From positions 1-50,620 of the forward strand of contig JANMWN010000280.1 in assembly GCA_031394045.1 (NCBI GenBank): a DNA stretch of 50,620 nt. Reading direction: 5' to 3'. Shown piece after piece: positions 33,500 through 41,227 of the stretch (positions are counted from its first letter, which is position 1; every line of letters begins with the position of its first letter). Position numbers and translations under genes: made by a program. The DNA is from JANYIP01 sp031394045. GTDB lineage: Bacteria > Actinomycetota > Actinomycetes > Prado026. Below the pieces are notes generated by a model. The model did no database searches. It had not been told where the DNA came from and worked only from the letters and a program-made list of their open reading frames with translations.

Positions 33500-34554
33500 C
33501 CGACCCGGTCACCGCTGCGGACGCGTTGCTGGCGGCCGCGCCCGATGGCCTCGTCGTCGCGGATGCCGACGGCATCGTGACCCTGCTCAACCGGGCGGCC
33601 GCCAAGGTCACCGGCATCGAGCCGCTCTGGGCGGTCGGCCGGCCGATCAGCGAGGTGCTGCCGCTCGAGGATGCACGCGGGCGGTCGTGGTGGACCTGCA
33701 CCGACCCGTACGCCGGCCTGGCGACCCGCACCGGAGCACCTGAGGTGGAGCTGAACCTCGGGGGAGCCGAGGCGGCGAGCCTCTTGGTCACGGCGTCGTA
33801 CCTGCGGGCGGGCGGCCCGCTCACCCCGGTGACGACCGTCGTGGTGGCGCTGCGCAGCACGGCTGGGCGCGACCGGTTGCAGCGTGACCAGGCCGAGCTG
33901 GTTGCCACCGTGGCGCACGAGCTGCGCTCACCACTGACGTCGGTGAAGGGGTTCACCTCGACCCTGCTGGCCAAGTGGGAGCTGTTCTCCGACGAGCAAC
34001 GGCGGCTGATGCTCGAGACGGTCGAGGCCGACGCCGACCGGGTGACGCGGCTGATCACCGAGCTGCTCGACGTCGCGCGGATCGACTCGGGCCGGCTCGA
34101 GCTGCACCGGAGCCTGGTCGACCTGCCCGCCGTCCTGCGGCGGCACGTCGCCCGCCTGGTCGCAGGGGGCGGGGCGCAGGAGCGGTTCGAGGTCCGGGTC
34201 GAGCCGGGGCTGCCCGAGACCTGGGCCGACTCCGACAAGCTCGACCAGGTCTTCGCCAACCTGCTCGAGAACGCGCTGCGGCACGGCGACGGCCGGGTGT
34301 TCATCGCGATCGAGCCGTCACCGGTGGGCAGCTCGATCACGGTGCACGACGAGGGGGCCGGCGTACCCCCCGAGGCGGCGGCGCGCGTGTTCACCAAGTT
34401 CTGGCGGGGCGGCCGCCGGGGTGGGACCGGCCTGGGGCTCTACATCGCCAAGGGCATGGTCGAGCTGCACGAGGGGAGCATCGCCTTGACGGCGGCCCCG
34501 GGTGGTGGTGCCCAGTTCCGCATCGACCTCCCGCCCGGCACCCCACCCGGCTGA
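33496..34554 (+). CDS. Soluble PAS-domain sensor histidine kinase
   Basis: The 352-residue protein has an N-terminal PAS domain (residues about 5-110: APDGLVVADADGIVTLLNRA) and a complete kinase core: H-box VATVAHELRSPLTSVKGF, N-box FANLLENALRHG, G1 VHDEGAGVPPEA, F-box FTKFWRGG and G2 GGTGLGLYIAKGMVELH. No membrane segment is seen, so it senses something in the cytoplasm. No response regulator gene is nearby, so it is an orphan. Start GTG 33496 overlaps the methyltransferase stop. An inverted repeat lies 22 bp after its stop. Confidence 0.92.
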   Translation: MTDPVTAADALLAAAPDGLVVADADGIVTLLNRAAAKVTGIEPLWAVGRPISEVLPLEDARGRSWWTCTDPYAGLATRTGAPEVELNLGGAEAASLLVTASYLRAGGPLTPVTTVVVALRSTAGRDRLQRDQAELVATVAHELRSPLTSVKGFTSTLLAKWELFSDEQRRLMLETVEADADRVTRLITELLDVARIDSGRLELHRSLVDLPAVLRRHVARLVAGGGAQERFEVRVEPGLPETWADSDKLDQVFANLLENALRHGDGRVFIAIEPSPVGSSITVHDEGAGVPPEAAARVFTKFWRGGRRGGTGLGLYIAKGMVELHEGSIALTAAPGGGAQFRIDLPPGTPPG

Positions 34555-34568
34555 CCCCCTGCTTCCAG

Positions 34569-34641
34569 TCGATCTTGAGTCGATCTTGAGAGATGACTGG
34601 GCGACACGCCGTACGGAGCAGTGATCTCTCAAGATCGACTC
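34569..34641. repeat. 22-bp near-perfect inverted repeat with nested direct repeat
   Basis: The arm 34577-34598 (gagtcgatcttgagagat...) and the reverse complement of 34620-34641 match at 21 of 22 positions, separated by 21 bases. The left arm is preceded by a second copy of gtcgatcttga (34569-34579 and 34580-34590), so the core occurs three times. It lies between the kinase gene and pheS. It could be a terminator of the upstream operon without a T-tract, an operator, or a dispersed repeat. Confidence 0.8.
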
Positions 34642-34682
34642 GACGCTGGGCCGGCCAGCGGGGCGGGGTACGCGTGAGCGCC

Positions 34683-34688
34683 TAGACT
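34683..34688 (+). promoter_or_regulatory. Probable -10 element for pheST
   Basis: TAGACT lies 39 bp before the pheS ATG, as it does before metK and def. I see no T-box or phenylalanine-codon leader peptide between it and pheS. Confidence 0.4.
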
Positions 34689-34726
34689 CGGGCCGACGTC
34701 AGCGAACCCGAAGGACCCCCGTACCC

Positions 34727-35836
34727 ATGTCCGCGCCCAACAAGCCCTACGACCCCGTCGAGGTGACCGTGCTGCACCCCGACGAGGTCACCCGAGCCCG
34801 CGACGAGGCCCTCCGCGCCGTCGCCTCAGCCCCGGACCTCGCCGCCCTCAAGGACGTACGCGTGGCGCACGACGGTGACCGATCGCCGCTCGCCCTGGCC
34901 AACCGCGAGATCGGCGCGCTCCCGCCGCAGGCCAAGGCCGAGGCCGGCAAGCGCGTCGGCGAGGCCCGCGCGCTCATCCGGTCCGCCCTCGCCGTCCGCG
35001 AGGCCGAGCTCACGGCCGAGCGTGACGCCCGGGTCCTGGTCGAGGAGGCGGTCGACGTGACGCTGCCCTTCGACCGGGCGCGGGTCGGTGCCAGGCACCC
35101 GCTGACCACGATCGTCGAGCGCATCTGCGAGGTCTTCGTCGCCCTTGGGTACGACGTCGCGGACGGCCCCGAGGTCGAGGCCGAGTGGTACAACTTCGAC
35201 GCCCTCAACTTCCTGCCCGACCATCCTGCGCGCACGACGCAGGACACCTTCTGGGTCGACTCGCCCGAGTCTGGCGTCGTCCTGCGTACGCACACCTCGC
35301 CGGTCCAGGCACGCACGATGCTTGCGCAGCAGCCGCCGATCCACGTGATCTGCCCGGGCCGTACCTATCGCACCGACGAGCTCGACGCGACGCACACGCC
35401 GGTGTTCAGCCAGGTCGAGGGGCTGGTGGTGGACGAGGGTGTGACCATGGCCGGCCTCAAGGGTACGCTCGACCACTTCGCCGAGGCGATGTTCGGCAAG
35501 GGCATCGTCACTCGGCTGCGGCCGCACTACTTCCCGTTCACCGAGCCGTCCGCCGAGGTCGACCTCGAGTGCTTCGTCTGCCGTGGCGACTCGGTCGACA
35601 ACCCCGACCGGCCATGCCGTACGTGCGGCTCCCAGGGCTGGATCGAGTGGGGCGGTTGCGGCATGGTCAACCCGCACGTGCTGGTCGCCTGCGGTATCGA
35701 CCCCGAGCGCTACACCGGGTTCGCCTTCGGGATGGGCATCGAGCGGACGCTGATGTTCAGCCGCGGCGTCGAGGACATGCGCGACATGGTCGAGGGCGAC
35801 GTCCGCTTCACCCAGGCCTTCGGCATGGAGGTCTGA
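34727..35836 (+). CDS. pheS: Phenylalanine-tRNA ligase, alpha subunit
   Basis: PheS is the catalytic subunit of the alpha2-beta2 class II synthetase charging tRNA-Phe. Motifs: N-terminal coiled-coil region (residues 20-105), HPLTTIVERICEVFVALGY, motif 2 CPGRTYRTDELDATHTPVF with VEGLVVDEGV, FPFTEPSAEVD, and motif 3 GFAFGMGIERTLMF. It has 369 residues. The start ATG 34727 has GAAGGACC upstream. A TGATG overlap joins it to pheT. Confidence 0.97.
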   Translation: MSAPNKPYDPVEVTVLHPDEVTRARDEALRAVASAPDLAALKDVRVAHDGDRSPLALANREIGALPPQAKAEAGKRVGEARALIRSALAVREAELTAERDARVLVEEAVDVTLPFDRARVGARHPLTTIVERICEVFVALGYDVADGPEVEAEWYNFDALNFLPDHPARTTQDTFWVDSPESGVVLRTHTSPVQARTMLAQQPPIHVICPGRTYRTDELDATHTPVFSQVEGLVVDEGVTMAGLKGTLDHFAEAMFGKGIVTRLRPHYFPFTEPSAEVDLECFVCRGDSVDNPDRPCRTCGSQGWIEWGGCGMVNPHVLVACGIDPERYTGFAFGMGIERTLMFSRGVEDMRDMVEGDVRFTQAFGMEV

Positions 35837-38349
35837 TGCGGGTCCCCGTCTCGTGGCTGGCCGAGCTCGTCGACCTCCCACCCGGCATCTCCGCCCGTGC
35901 CATCGCCTCCGCGCTCGTACGGGTCGGGATCGAGGTCGAGGCGGTCGATGACGTGGCGGCCGACCTGATCGGGCCGCTCGTGGTCGGCCGGGTGCTCGCG
36001 CTCGCCGAGGAGCCGCACAGCAACGGCAAGACGATCCGCTGGTGCCAGGTGGACGTCGGGAACGACGAGCCCCAGGGGATCGTCTGCGGCGCCGCCAACT
36101 TCGCCGTCGGCGACGCGGTCGTCGTCGTCCTGCCCGGTGCGGTGCTGCCCGGCGGCTTCGCCATCGCTGCCCGCAAGACCTACGGTCACGTCTCGGACGG
36201 GATGATCTGCTCGGTCCGCGAGCTCGGGCTCGGCGACGAGCACACCGGGATCCTGGTGCTGTCCGAGGCCGACCTCGGTGGCGCGAGGCCCGGGGACGAC
36301 GCCCGCCCGGTGCTGGGCATCCCCGACTCGGTGCTCGACATCGCCGTCACGCCGGACCGTGGCTACTGCCTGTCCGTACGCGGTATCGCCCGCGAGGTCG
36401 CGACCGCTCTGGGTGTCGGCTTCCGTGACCCCGCCCAGCGCATGCTCCCGGCAGCAGGGGGCGACGGCTGGCCGGTCGTGCTCGACGACGTCTCCGGCTG
36501 CGACCGCTTCGTCGCGCGCACCGTCCGCGGCATCGACCCGGCGGCGCCGTCCCCGTTCTGGCTGCGCAGCCGGCTCGGCCTGATGGGGATGCGGCCGATC
36601 TCGGTGGCCGTCGACATCACCAACTACGTGATGCTCGAGCTGGGGCAGCCCATCCACGGCTACGACAGGGACCGGCTGACCGGGCCGATCGTCGTACGCC
36701 GTGCGGCGCCCGACGAGAGGATCGAGACCCTCGACGGCACCTCGCGCGCCCTGGGCCCCGAGGACCTCCTCATCGTCGACGGCTCGGGCCCGATCGGCGT
36801 CGCCGGTGTCATGGGTGGTGCGTCGACCGAGCTCAGCGCGGCCACGGTCGACGTCGTCGTCGAGGCAGCCCACTTCGCGCCGCTCGTGATCGCACGGGCC
36901 TCCCGCCGGCACCGGTTGTCCAGCGAGGCGTCCCGGCGTTTCGAGCGGGGGGTCGACGACGACCTGGCGGCCCACGCCGCCGACCGGGTCAGCGAGCTGC
37001 TCTGCTCGCTCGCCGGTGGCACGGTGGACGCGCGGGTCACCGACGTCGACCTGCGCCGGCCGCGTACGACGGTGTGGCTCGACCTCGGGCTGCCGGCCAG
37101 GTTGGTCGGCATCGACCTGCCTGCAGCCGAGGTCGTGTCCCTGCTCGAGGCTGTCGGCTGCACGTTGTCCGAAGTCTCAAGTGACGCCGCGGACCAGCGC
37201 GTGCAGGTGGTCGCACCGTCCTGGCGCCCCGACCTCGTCGCCGACGTCGACCTGGTCGAGGAGGTCGCCCGGCTGCACGGGTACGACGCGATCCCCGGCG
37301 TCCTGCCCCCGGTCGTGGCCGGCCCCCGACGACCGCTGCCGGGCGTGCACCAGACCCGGGTCGGCCGGGCCCTGGCCGGCGCCGGCTACGTCGAGGTGCG
37401 TAGCTATCCCTTCGTCGGGGTCCCGGCTCTCGATGCGCTCGGGCTCGACGCCGACGACCCGCGCCGCCGGGCCACCAGGCTGGCCAACCCGATCTCCGAC
37501 GAGGAACCGTTCCTGCGCACCACGTTGCTCCCCGGCCTGGTCGCAGCCGCGCGCCGCAACCTCGGCCGCGGAGCACCCGACCTGGCCCTGTTCGAGACCG
37601 CCAGCGTCTTCCACCCGCGCACCGATGGCCCGGTCCTGGCCCCGCGGCTGGGGGTCGACGCCCGCCCGAGCGACGAGCAGCTCGCGGCCCTGGACGCGGC
37701 GCTGCCGGCCCAGCCGGTGCACGTCGCCCTTCTGCTCACCGGCGCGATCGAGCCGGCCGGCTGGTGGGGCCCCCCTCGCGCGGCCACCTGGGCCGATGCG
37801 GTCGAGGCGGCGCGGACGGTGGCCCGCTCGGTGGGTACGCAGGTCCGCGTACGCGCCGGCGAGCTGGCGCCGTGGCACCCGGGTCGATGTGCCGAGATCG
37901 TCGTGGGGGAGCCCGGCTCGGAGCGGGTGGTGGGGCACGCCGGAGAGTTGCACCCGCAGGCCTGCATCGACCTCGGGATGCCGGCGCGCGCCTGCGCGGC
38001 CGAGCTGTCGCTGACCGCGCTCGCCGCCGCGGCCCTGCCTCCGGCATCGGCGCCGGACATCTCCAGCTTCCCGGTCGCCAGCCAGGACGTCGCTCTCGTC
38101 GTCGACATGACTGTTGCGGCTGCAGCGGTCGAGGAGGCTCTCGTCGTCGGTGCCGGGCCGCTGCTCGAGTCGGTGCGGCTCTTCGACGTCTACACCGGAA
38201 CGCAGGTCGGCGCGGGCCGCAAGTCGCTGGCCTACTCGCTCCGGTTCCGCGCCGACGACCGCACGCTCACGGCCGACGAGGCCTCGGCGGCCAGGGACGC
38301 GGCCGTCGACGAGGCCGCCCGCCGGGTCGGAGCGGTCCCGCGTCGATGA
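35836..38349 (+). CDS. pheT: Phenylalanine-tRNA ligase, beta subunit
   Basis: PheT (837 residues) binds and edits tRNA-Phe. Domains in order: MRVPVSWLAELVDLP at the N-terminus, an EMAP/OB-like tRNA-binding domain (residues about 40-150), B3/B4 editing domain (SRLGLMGMRPISVAVDITNY near 250), B5 DNA-binding-like domain (RPDLVADVDLVEEVARLHGY near 470), and the C-terminal ferredoxin-like anticodon-binding domain (SLAYSLRFRADDRTLTADEA). The start is the ATG in the TGATG overlap at 35836; the open frame from 35185 is a shadow of pheS. The stop overlaps the ctaG ATG. Confidence 0.96.
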   Translation: MRVPVSWLAELVDLPPGISARAIASALVRVGIEVEAVDDVAADLIGPLVVGRVLALAEEPHSNGKTIRWCQVDVGNDEPQGIVCGAANFAVGDAVVVVLPGAVLPGGFAIAARKTYGHVSDGMICSVRELGLGDEHTGILVLSEADLGGARPGDDARPVLGIPDSVLDIAVTPDRGYCLSVRGIAREVATALGVGFRDPAQRMLPAAGGDGWPVVLDDVSGCDRFVARTVRGIDPAAPSPFWLRSRLGLMGMRPISVAVDITNYVMLELGQPIHGYDRDRLTGPIVVRRAAPDERIETLDGTSRALGPEDLLIVDGSGPIGVAGVMGGASTELSAATVDVVVEAAHFAPLVIARASRRHRLSSEASRRFERGVDDDLAAHAADRVSELLCSLAGGTVDARVTDVDLRRPRTTVWLDLGLPARLVGIDLPAAEVVSLLEAVGCTLSEVSSDAADQRVQVVAPSWRPDLVADVDLVEEVARLHGYDAIPGVLPPVVAGPRRPLPGVHQTRVGRALAGAGYVEVRSYPFVGVPALDALGLDADDPRRRATRLANPISDEEPFLRTTLLPGLVAAARRNLGRGAPDLALFETASVFHPRTDGPVLAPRLGVDARPSDEQLAALDAALPAQPVHVALLLTGAIEPAGWWGPPRAATWADAVEAARTVARSVGTQVRVRAGELAPWHPGRCAEIVVGEPGSERVVGHAGELHPQACIDLGMPARACAAELSLTALAAAALPPASAPDISSFPVASQDVALVVDMTVAAAAVEEALVVGAGPLLESVRLFDVYTGTQVGAGRKSLAYSLRFRADDRTLTADEASAARDAAVDEAARRVGAVPRR

Positions 38350-39296
38350 GCCTGCTGGCGGCCGGTTACACCGGCCCAGCGGAGCTCACCGCAGCGAGCG
38401 CGCTGACGACCTGGAGCTTCGACCCCGTCGCGGCTGCGCTGGTCCTGCTCCTGGCCTGGGCCTACACCCGGGGCGTACGCCGGCTGCGCGCGCAGGGGCA
38501 GCCCTGGCCGGTCGGTCGCTCGGTGTGGTTCGGCCTGGGGCTGCTGGCCCTGGTCGTCGAGTCGATGTCGTTCCTCGGGGCGTATGCGCACACGCTGTTC
38601 TGGGTGACCGCCGCACAGATGGCCCTGCTGCTCACGGTGATCCCGGTGCTGCTCGTCCTCGGCGGCCCGGTCTCGTTGCTCACTCGCGCGGCGCCCAGCA
38701 CCGAGCCGCGGGTCGAGCAGGTGCTCGCCAGCGCCCCGACGCGAGTGCTGACGTTCCCCCTGATCGGTTCGATCCTGGTCGCCACGGTGCCGTTCCTCGT
38801 GTACTTCACGCCATGGTTCGAGGCCAGCCTGCGGCACCTGCCGGTCTACTGGTCCCTGCACCTGGTCCTGCTGACGGTGGGCCTGCTGTTCTTCTGGCCG
38901 GTGCTCTCGATCGACCGCGAGCCCCGGATCCACTATGTCGCCCTCACCGTGATCGTGCTCGCCGAGACGCTGTTCGACGCCGTACCTGGTATCGCACTGT
39001 GGCTGGGTACTACCCCGATCGCGGGCGACTACTACCGCGAGGTGGCGCGGCCCTGGGGTCGGAGCATGCTCTCCGACCAGCAGTTCGGCGGCGTCGTGCT
39101 CTGGGGGATCGGCGAGCTGGTCGGGCTCCCGCTGCTGATGATCGTCGTCGTCCAGTGGATGCGCTCAGACGCGAGGGACGCGGCCCGCATCGACCGTGAG
39201 CTCGACGCAGCCGACGCTGAGGCTGAGGCTGAGGCGCAGCACGACCGCGCGGTCGAGCTCGGCTACCAGGGCATCGAGAGGAAGGGCGAGGAGTAG
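38346..39296 (+). CDS. ctaG: Cytochrome c oxidase assembly protein, caa3-type CtaG
   Basis: The 316-residue membrane protein belongs to the CtaG (caa3) family, thought to help build cytochrome oxidase copper centres. It has about seven transmembrane segments with family blocks TTWSFDPVAAALVLLLAW, VESMSFLGAYAHTLFW, TVIPVLLVLGGPVSLL, PVYWSLHLVLLTVGLLFFWP and DQQFGGVVLWGIGE. The cytoplasmic tail has a run of A-E repeats (DAEAEAEAQHD) from gctgag repeats at 39216-39233. It is coupled to pheT by an ATGA overlap although unrelated in function, and its end overlaps the convergent reductase gene by 34 bp. Confidence 0.87.
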   Translation: MSLLAAGYTGPAELTAASALTTWSFDPVAAALVLLLAWAYTRGVRRLRAQGQPWPVGRSVWFGLGLLALVVESMSFLGAYAHTLFWVTAAQMALLLTVIPVLLVLGGPVSLLTRAAPSTEPRVEQVLASAPTRVLTFPLIGSILVATVPFLVYFTPWFEASLRHLPVYWSLHLVLLTVGLLFFWPVLSIDREPRIHYVALTVIVLAETLFDAVPGIALWLGTTPIAGDYYREVARPWGRSMLSDQQFGGVVLWGIGELVGLPLLMIVVVQWMRSDARDAARIDRELDAADAEAEAEAQHDRAVELGYQGIERKGEE

Positions 39297-40135
39297 TCGG
39301 GCGCGGTGCCCAGCACCCGCTCGATGTCCTCGGCGCTCATGTCGGCGGCGCGGGCGCCGGCCGAGACGATCCGGTCGAGCAGCGTCACGTCGCCGGCCGT
39401 CGCGATCCCCGTCACCCCGGGCTGACGCAGGACGAAGGCCACGCAGGCGTCGATGTGCTCGGGGTCATCCCACGGCTCGTACCAGGTGGCGTACGACTGG
39501 TCGGCGCCGTCCGGCCAGTTGCGCCGCGAGACGGTCTTGATCGTCATCAGCCCGACGTCGTCCCGGCCGCAGGCCTCCACCAGCGCGAGGAAGTCGGCGC
39601 GGAACGCCGGGTCGCCGGCCAGCACGAAGTTCCAGGGCGAGAGCACCGTGTCGAAAGCGAACCGGCGCAACGCCTCGACGTGCGTGGCCGGCGCCTGGTC
39701 CCCGTGCCCGGTGATGCCGATCGCGCCCACGAGACCTTCGTCCCGAGCCCGTACCGCTGCCTCGAGCGCGCCTCCGGTCCCGGTGGCCCGGTCGAGGTCG
39801 GCCAGGTCGCCAACCGCGTGCAGCTGGATCAGGTCGACGCGGTCGACCTGGAGGCGTTCCAGGGACTCGTTGATCGAGCGCCAGGCCGCCTCGCGCTCGC
39901 GCTCGCCGGTCTTGGTGGCGAGGAACGCGTCTGGCCCCAGCCGGCCGGCCCAGGGGCCCATCCGCAGCTCGGCGTCGCCGTAGGACCTCGCGACGTCGAA
40001 GTGGTTGATGCCTGCCTCGATGGCGGCGGCGATCGACGCGTCGGCGACGTCCTGCCCGACGTCGGCCAGCGCGGCTGCGCCGTAGATCAGGACACTGCTG
40101 GGGTGCTCGAGCCGGCCGAGCCTGCGCTGCTCCAT
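39263..40135 (-). CDS. Aldo/keto reductase
   Basis: The 290-residue TIM-barrel oxidoreductase keeps the catalytic tetrad: Asp and Tyr in HFDVARSYGDAE, Lys in FLATKTGER and His in LIQLHAVGD. NADPH-site residues appear in the C-terminal region (FVLRQPGVTGIATAGDVTLL). The substrate is unknown. The start is set at the ATG at 40135 (MEQRRLGRLEHPSSVLIYG); the frame open upstream to 40336 would overlap argC. On the minus strand a TAGGCT hexamer ends seven bases before this ATG, consistent with a leaderless transcript divergent from the arginine operon. Confidence 0.9.
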   Translation of the reverse strand: MEQRRLGRLEHPSSVLIYGAAALADVGQDVADASIAAAIEAGINHFDVARSYGDAELRMGPWAGRLGPDAFLATKTGEREREAAWRSINESLERLQVDRVDLIQLHAVGDLADLDRATGTGGALEAAVRARDEGLVGAIGITGHGDQAPATHVEALRRFAFDTVLSPWNFVLAGDPAFRADFLALVEACGRDDVGLMTIKTVSRRNWPDGADQSYATWYEPWDDPEHIDACVAFVLRQPGVTGIATAGDVTLLDRIVSAGARAADMSAEDIERVLGTAPDYSSPFLSMPW

Positions 40136-40142
40136 GCCCGTC

Positions 40143-40148
40143 AGCCTA
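40143..40148 (-). promoter_or_regulatory. -10 of a probable leaderless transcript (aldo/keto reductase)
   Basis: TAGGCT on the minus strand ends seven bases before the ATG at 40135, with no ribosome site between. Confidence 0.4.
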
Positions 40149-40156
40149 CTCACCGG

Positions 40157-40195
40157 TCTATGTATGAACTTGCGTATCATGGTATACATGCACGC
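40157..40195. promoter_or_regulatory. Probable ArgR operator and argC promoter
   Basis: This short AT-rich island (gtctatgtatgaacttgcgt followed by atcatggtatacatgcacgc) stands out in GC-rich DNA directly before argC. It has TATG/CATG half-site-like elements and a GTATAC palindrome, as in ARG boxes. TATCAT (40175-40180) or TATACA (40183-40188, seven bases before the argC ATG) may be the -10, so ArgR binding would block RNA polymerase. The argR gene lies in the operon. Confidence 0.65.
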
Positions 40196-41227
40196 ATGGG
40201 TCTGACAGTCTCGCTCGCTGGCGCGAGCGGCTACGCAGGGGGCGAGCTGCTCCGCCTGCTGCTCGGTCATCCCGAGCTCGAGATCGGCACCCTGGCGGCC
40301 GGAGCGAGCGCCGGTCAGCCGGTCACCGCGCTGCACCCGTCGCTGCTAGCCCTCGCCGACCGCACGTTCGAGACGACGCACGCGAGCACCCTCGCCGAGG
40401 CCGACCTGGTGTTCCTCGCCCTGCCGCACGGGGAGTCGGCCGCGCTGGTGTCCCAGCTGCCGGAAGGCACCAAGGTCGTCGACCTCGGCGCCGACTTCCG
40501 GTTGGTCGAGGCGTCCGACTGGACCAGCTACTACCCGGGCTCGCACGCCGGCACCTGGACGTATGGCCTGCCCGAGCTCCCCGGGGCGCGGGCCCTGGTC
40601 GCCGCCAGCAGCAGGGTCGCGAACCCCGGCTGCTACGCGACCTCGGTCGTGCTCGGTCTCGCTCCGCTCCTCGCGGCCGGCCTGGTCAGCCCCGACGACA
40701 TCGTGGTCGTGGGCGCCTCCGGCACCAGCGGCGCCGGACGCAAGGCCTCCGACGGACTGCTGGCCAGCAACGTCGCCGGCGGCGTCTCCGCGTACAAGGC
40801 CGGCGGTGTGCACCAGCACACGCCCGAGATGGAGCAGGCGCTCGCGTCGGTGGCCGGTGCCCCCGTCACACTGTCCTTCACCCCGCTGCTGGTCCCGATG
40901 CCGCGCGGCATCCTGTCGACCTGTACGGCCCGGCTCGCCGACGGCGTCAGCACCGACGACCTCCGGCGTGCACTCGCGTACGCGTACGCCGGCGAACCGT
41001 TCGTCCACCTGCTGGCCGAGGACTGCTGGCCCACGACGAAGGCGACCGCAGGCAGCAACGCGGCCGTCATCCAGGCCGCCGCCGACCAGCACGCAGGCCG
41101 CGCCGTCGTCACTGTCGCCATCGACAACCTCGGCAAGGGCGCCGCTGGGCAGGCTCTGCAGAACGCCAACCTCGTGCTCGGTCTCCCCGAGACGACTGGG
41201 CTCCTCGCACCTGGGGTCGCGCCATGA
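40196..41227 (+). CDS. argC: N-acetyl-gamma-glutamyl-phosphate reductase
   Basis: ArgC reduces N-acetylglutamyl phosphate to the semialdehyde with NADPH. The Rossmann start is SLAGASGYAGGELLRLL; the catalytic Cys is in VANPGCYATSVVLG (about residue 145), with TPLLVPMPRGILST further on. It has 343 residues. ATG 40196 is the only start that leaves the ARG-box region non-coding; another ATG at 40188 is out of frame and stops after five codons. First gene of a seven-gene arginine operon with 4-bp overlaps. Confidence 0.96.
   Translation: MGLTVSLAGASGYAGGELLRLLLGHPELEIGTLAAGASAGQPVTALHPSLLALADRTFETTHASTLAEADLVFLALPHGESAALVSQLPEGTKVVDLGADFRLVEASDWTSYYPGSHAGTWTYGLPELPGARALVAASSRVANPGCYATSVVLGLAPLLAAGLVSPDDIVVVGASGTSGAGRKASDGLLASNVAGGVSAYKAGGVHQHTPEMEQALASVAGAPVTLSFTPLLVPMPRGILSTCTARLADGVSTDDLRRALAYAYAGEPFVHLLAEDCWPTTKATAGSNAAVIQAAADQHAGRAVVTVAIDNLGKGAAGQALQNANLVLGLPETTGLLAPGVAP

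Noticed and set aside
34642..34726. T-box or phenylalanine attenuator before pheS, and T-box before tyrS
   Set aside because: No T-box sequence, specifier hairpin or Phe-rich leader peptide is visible.
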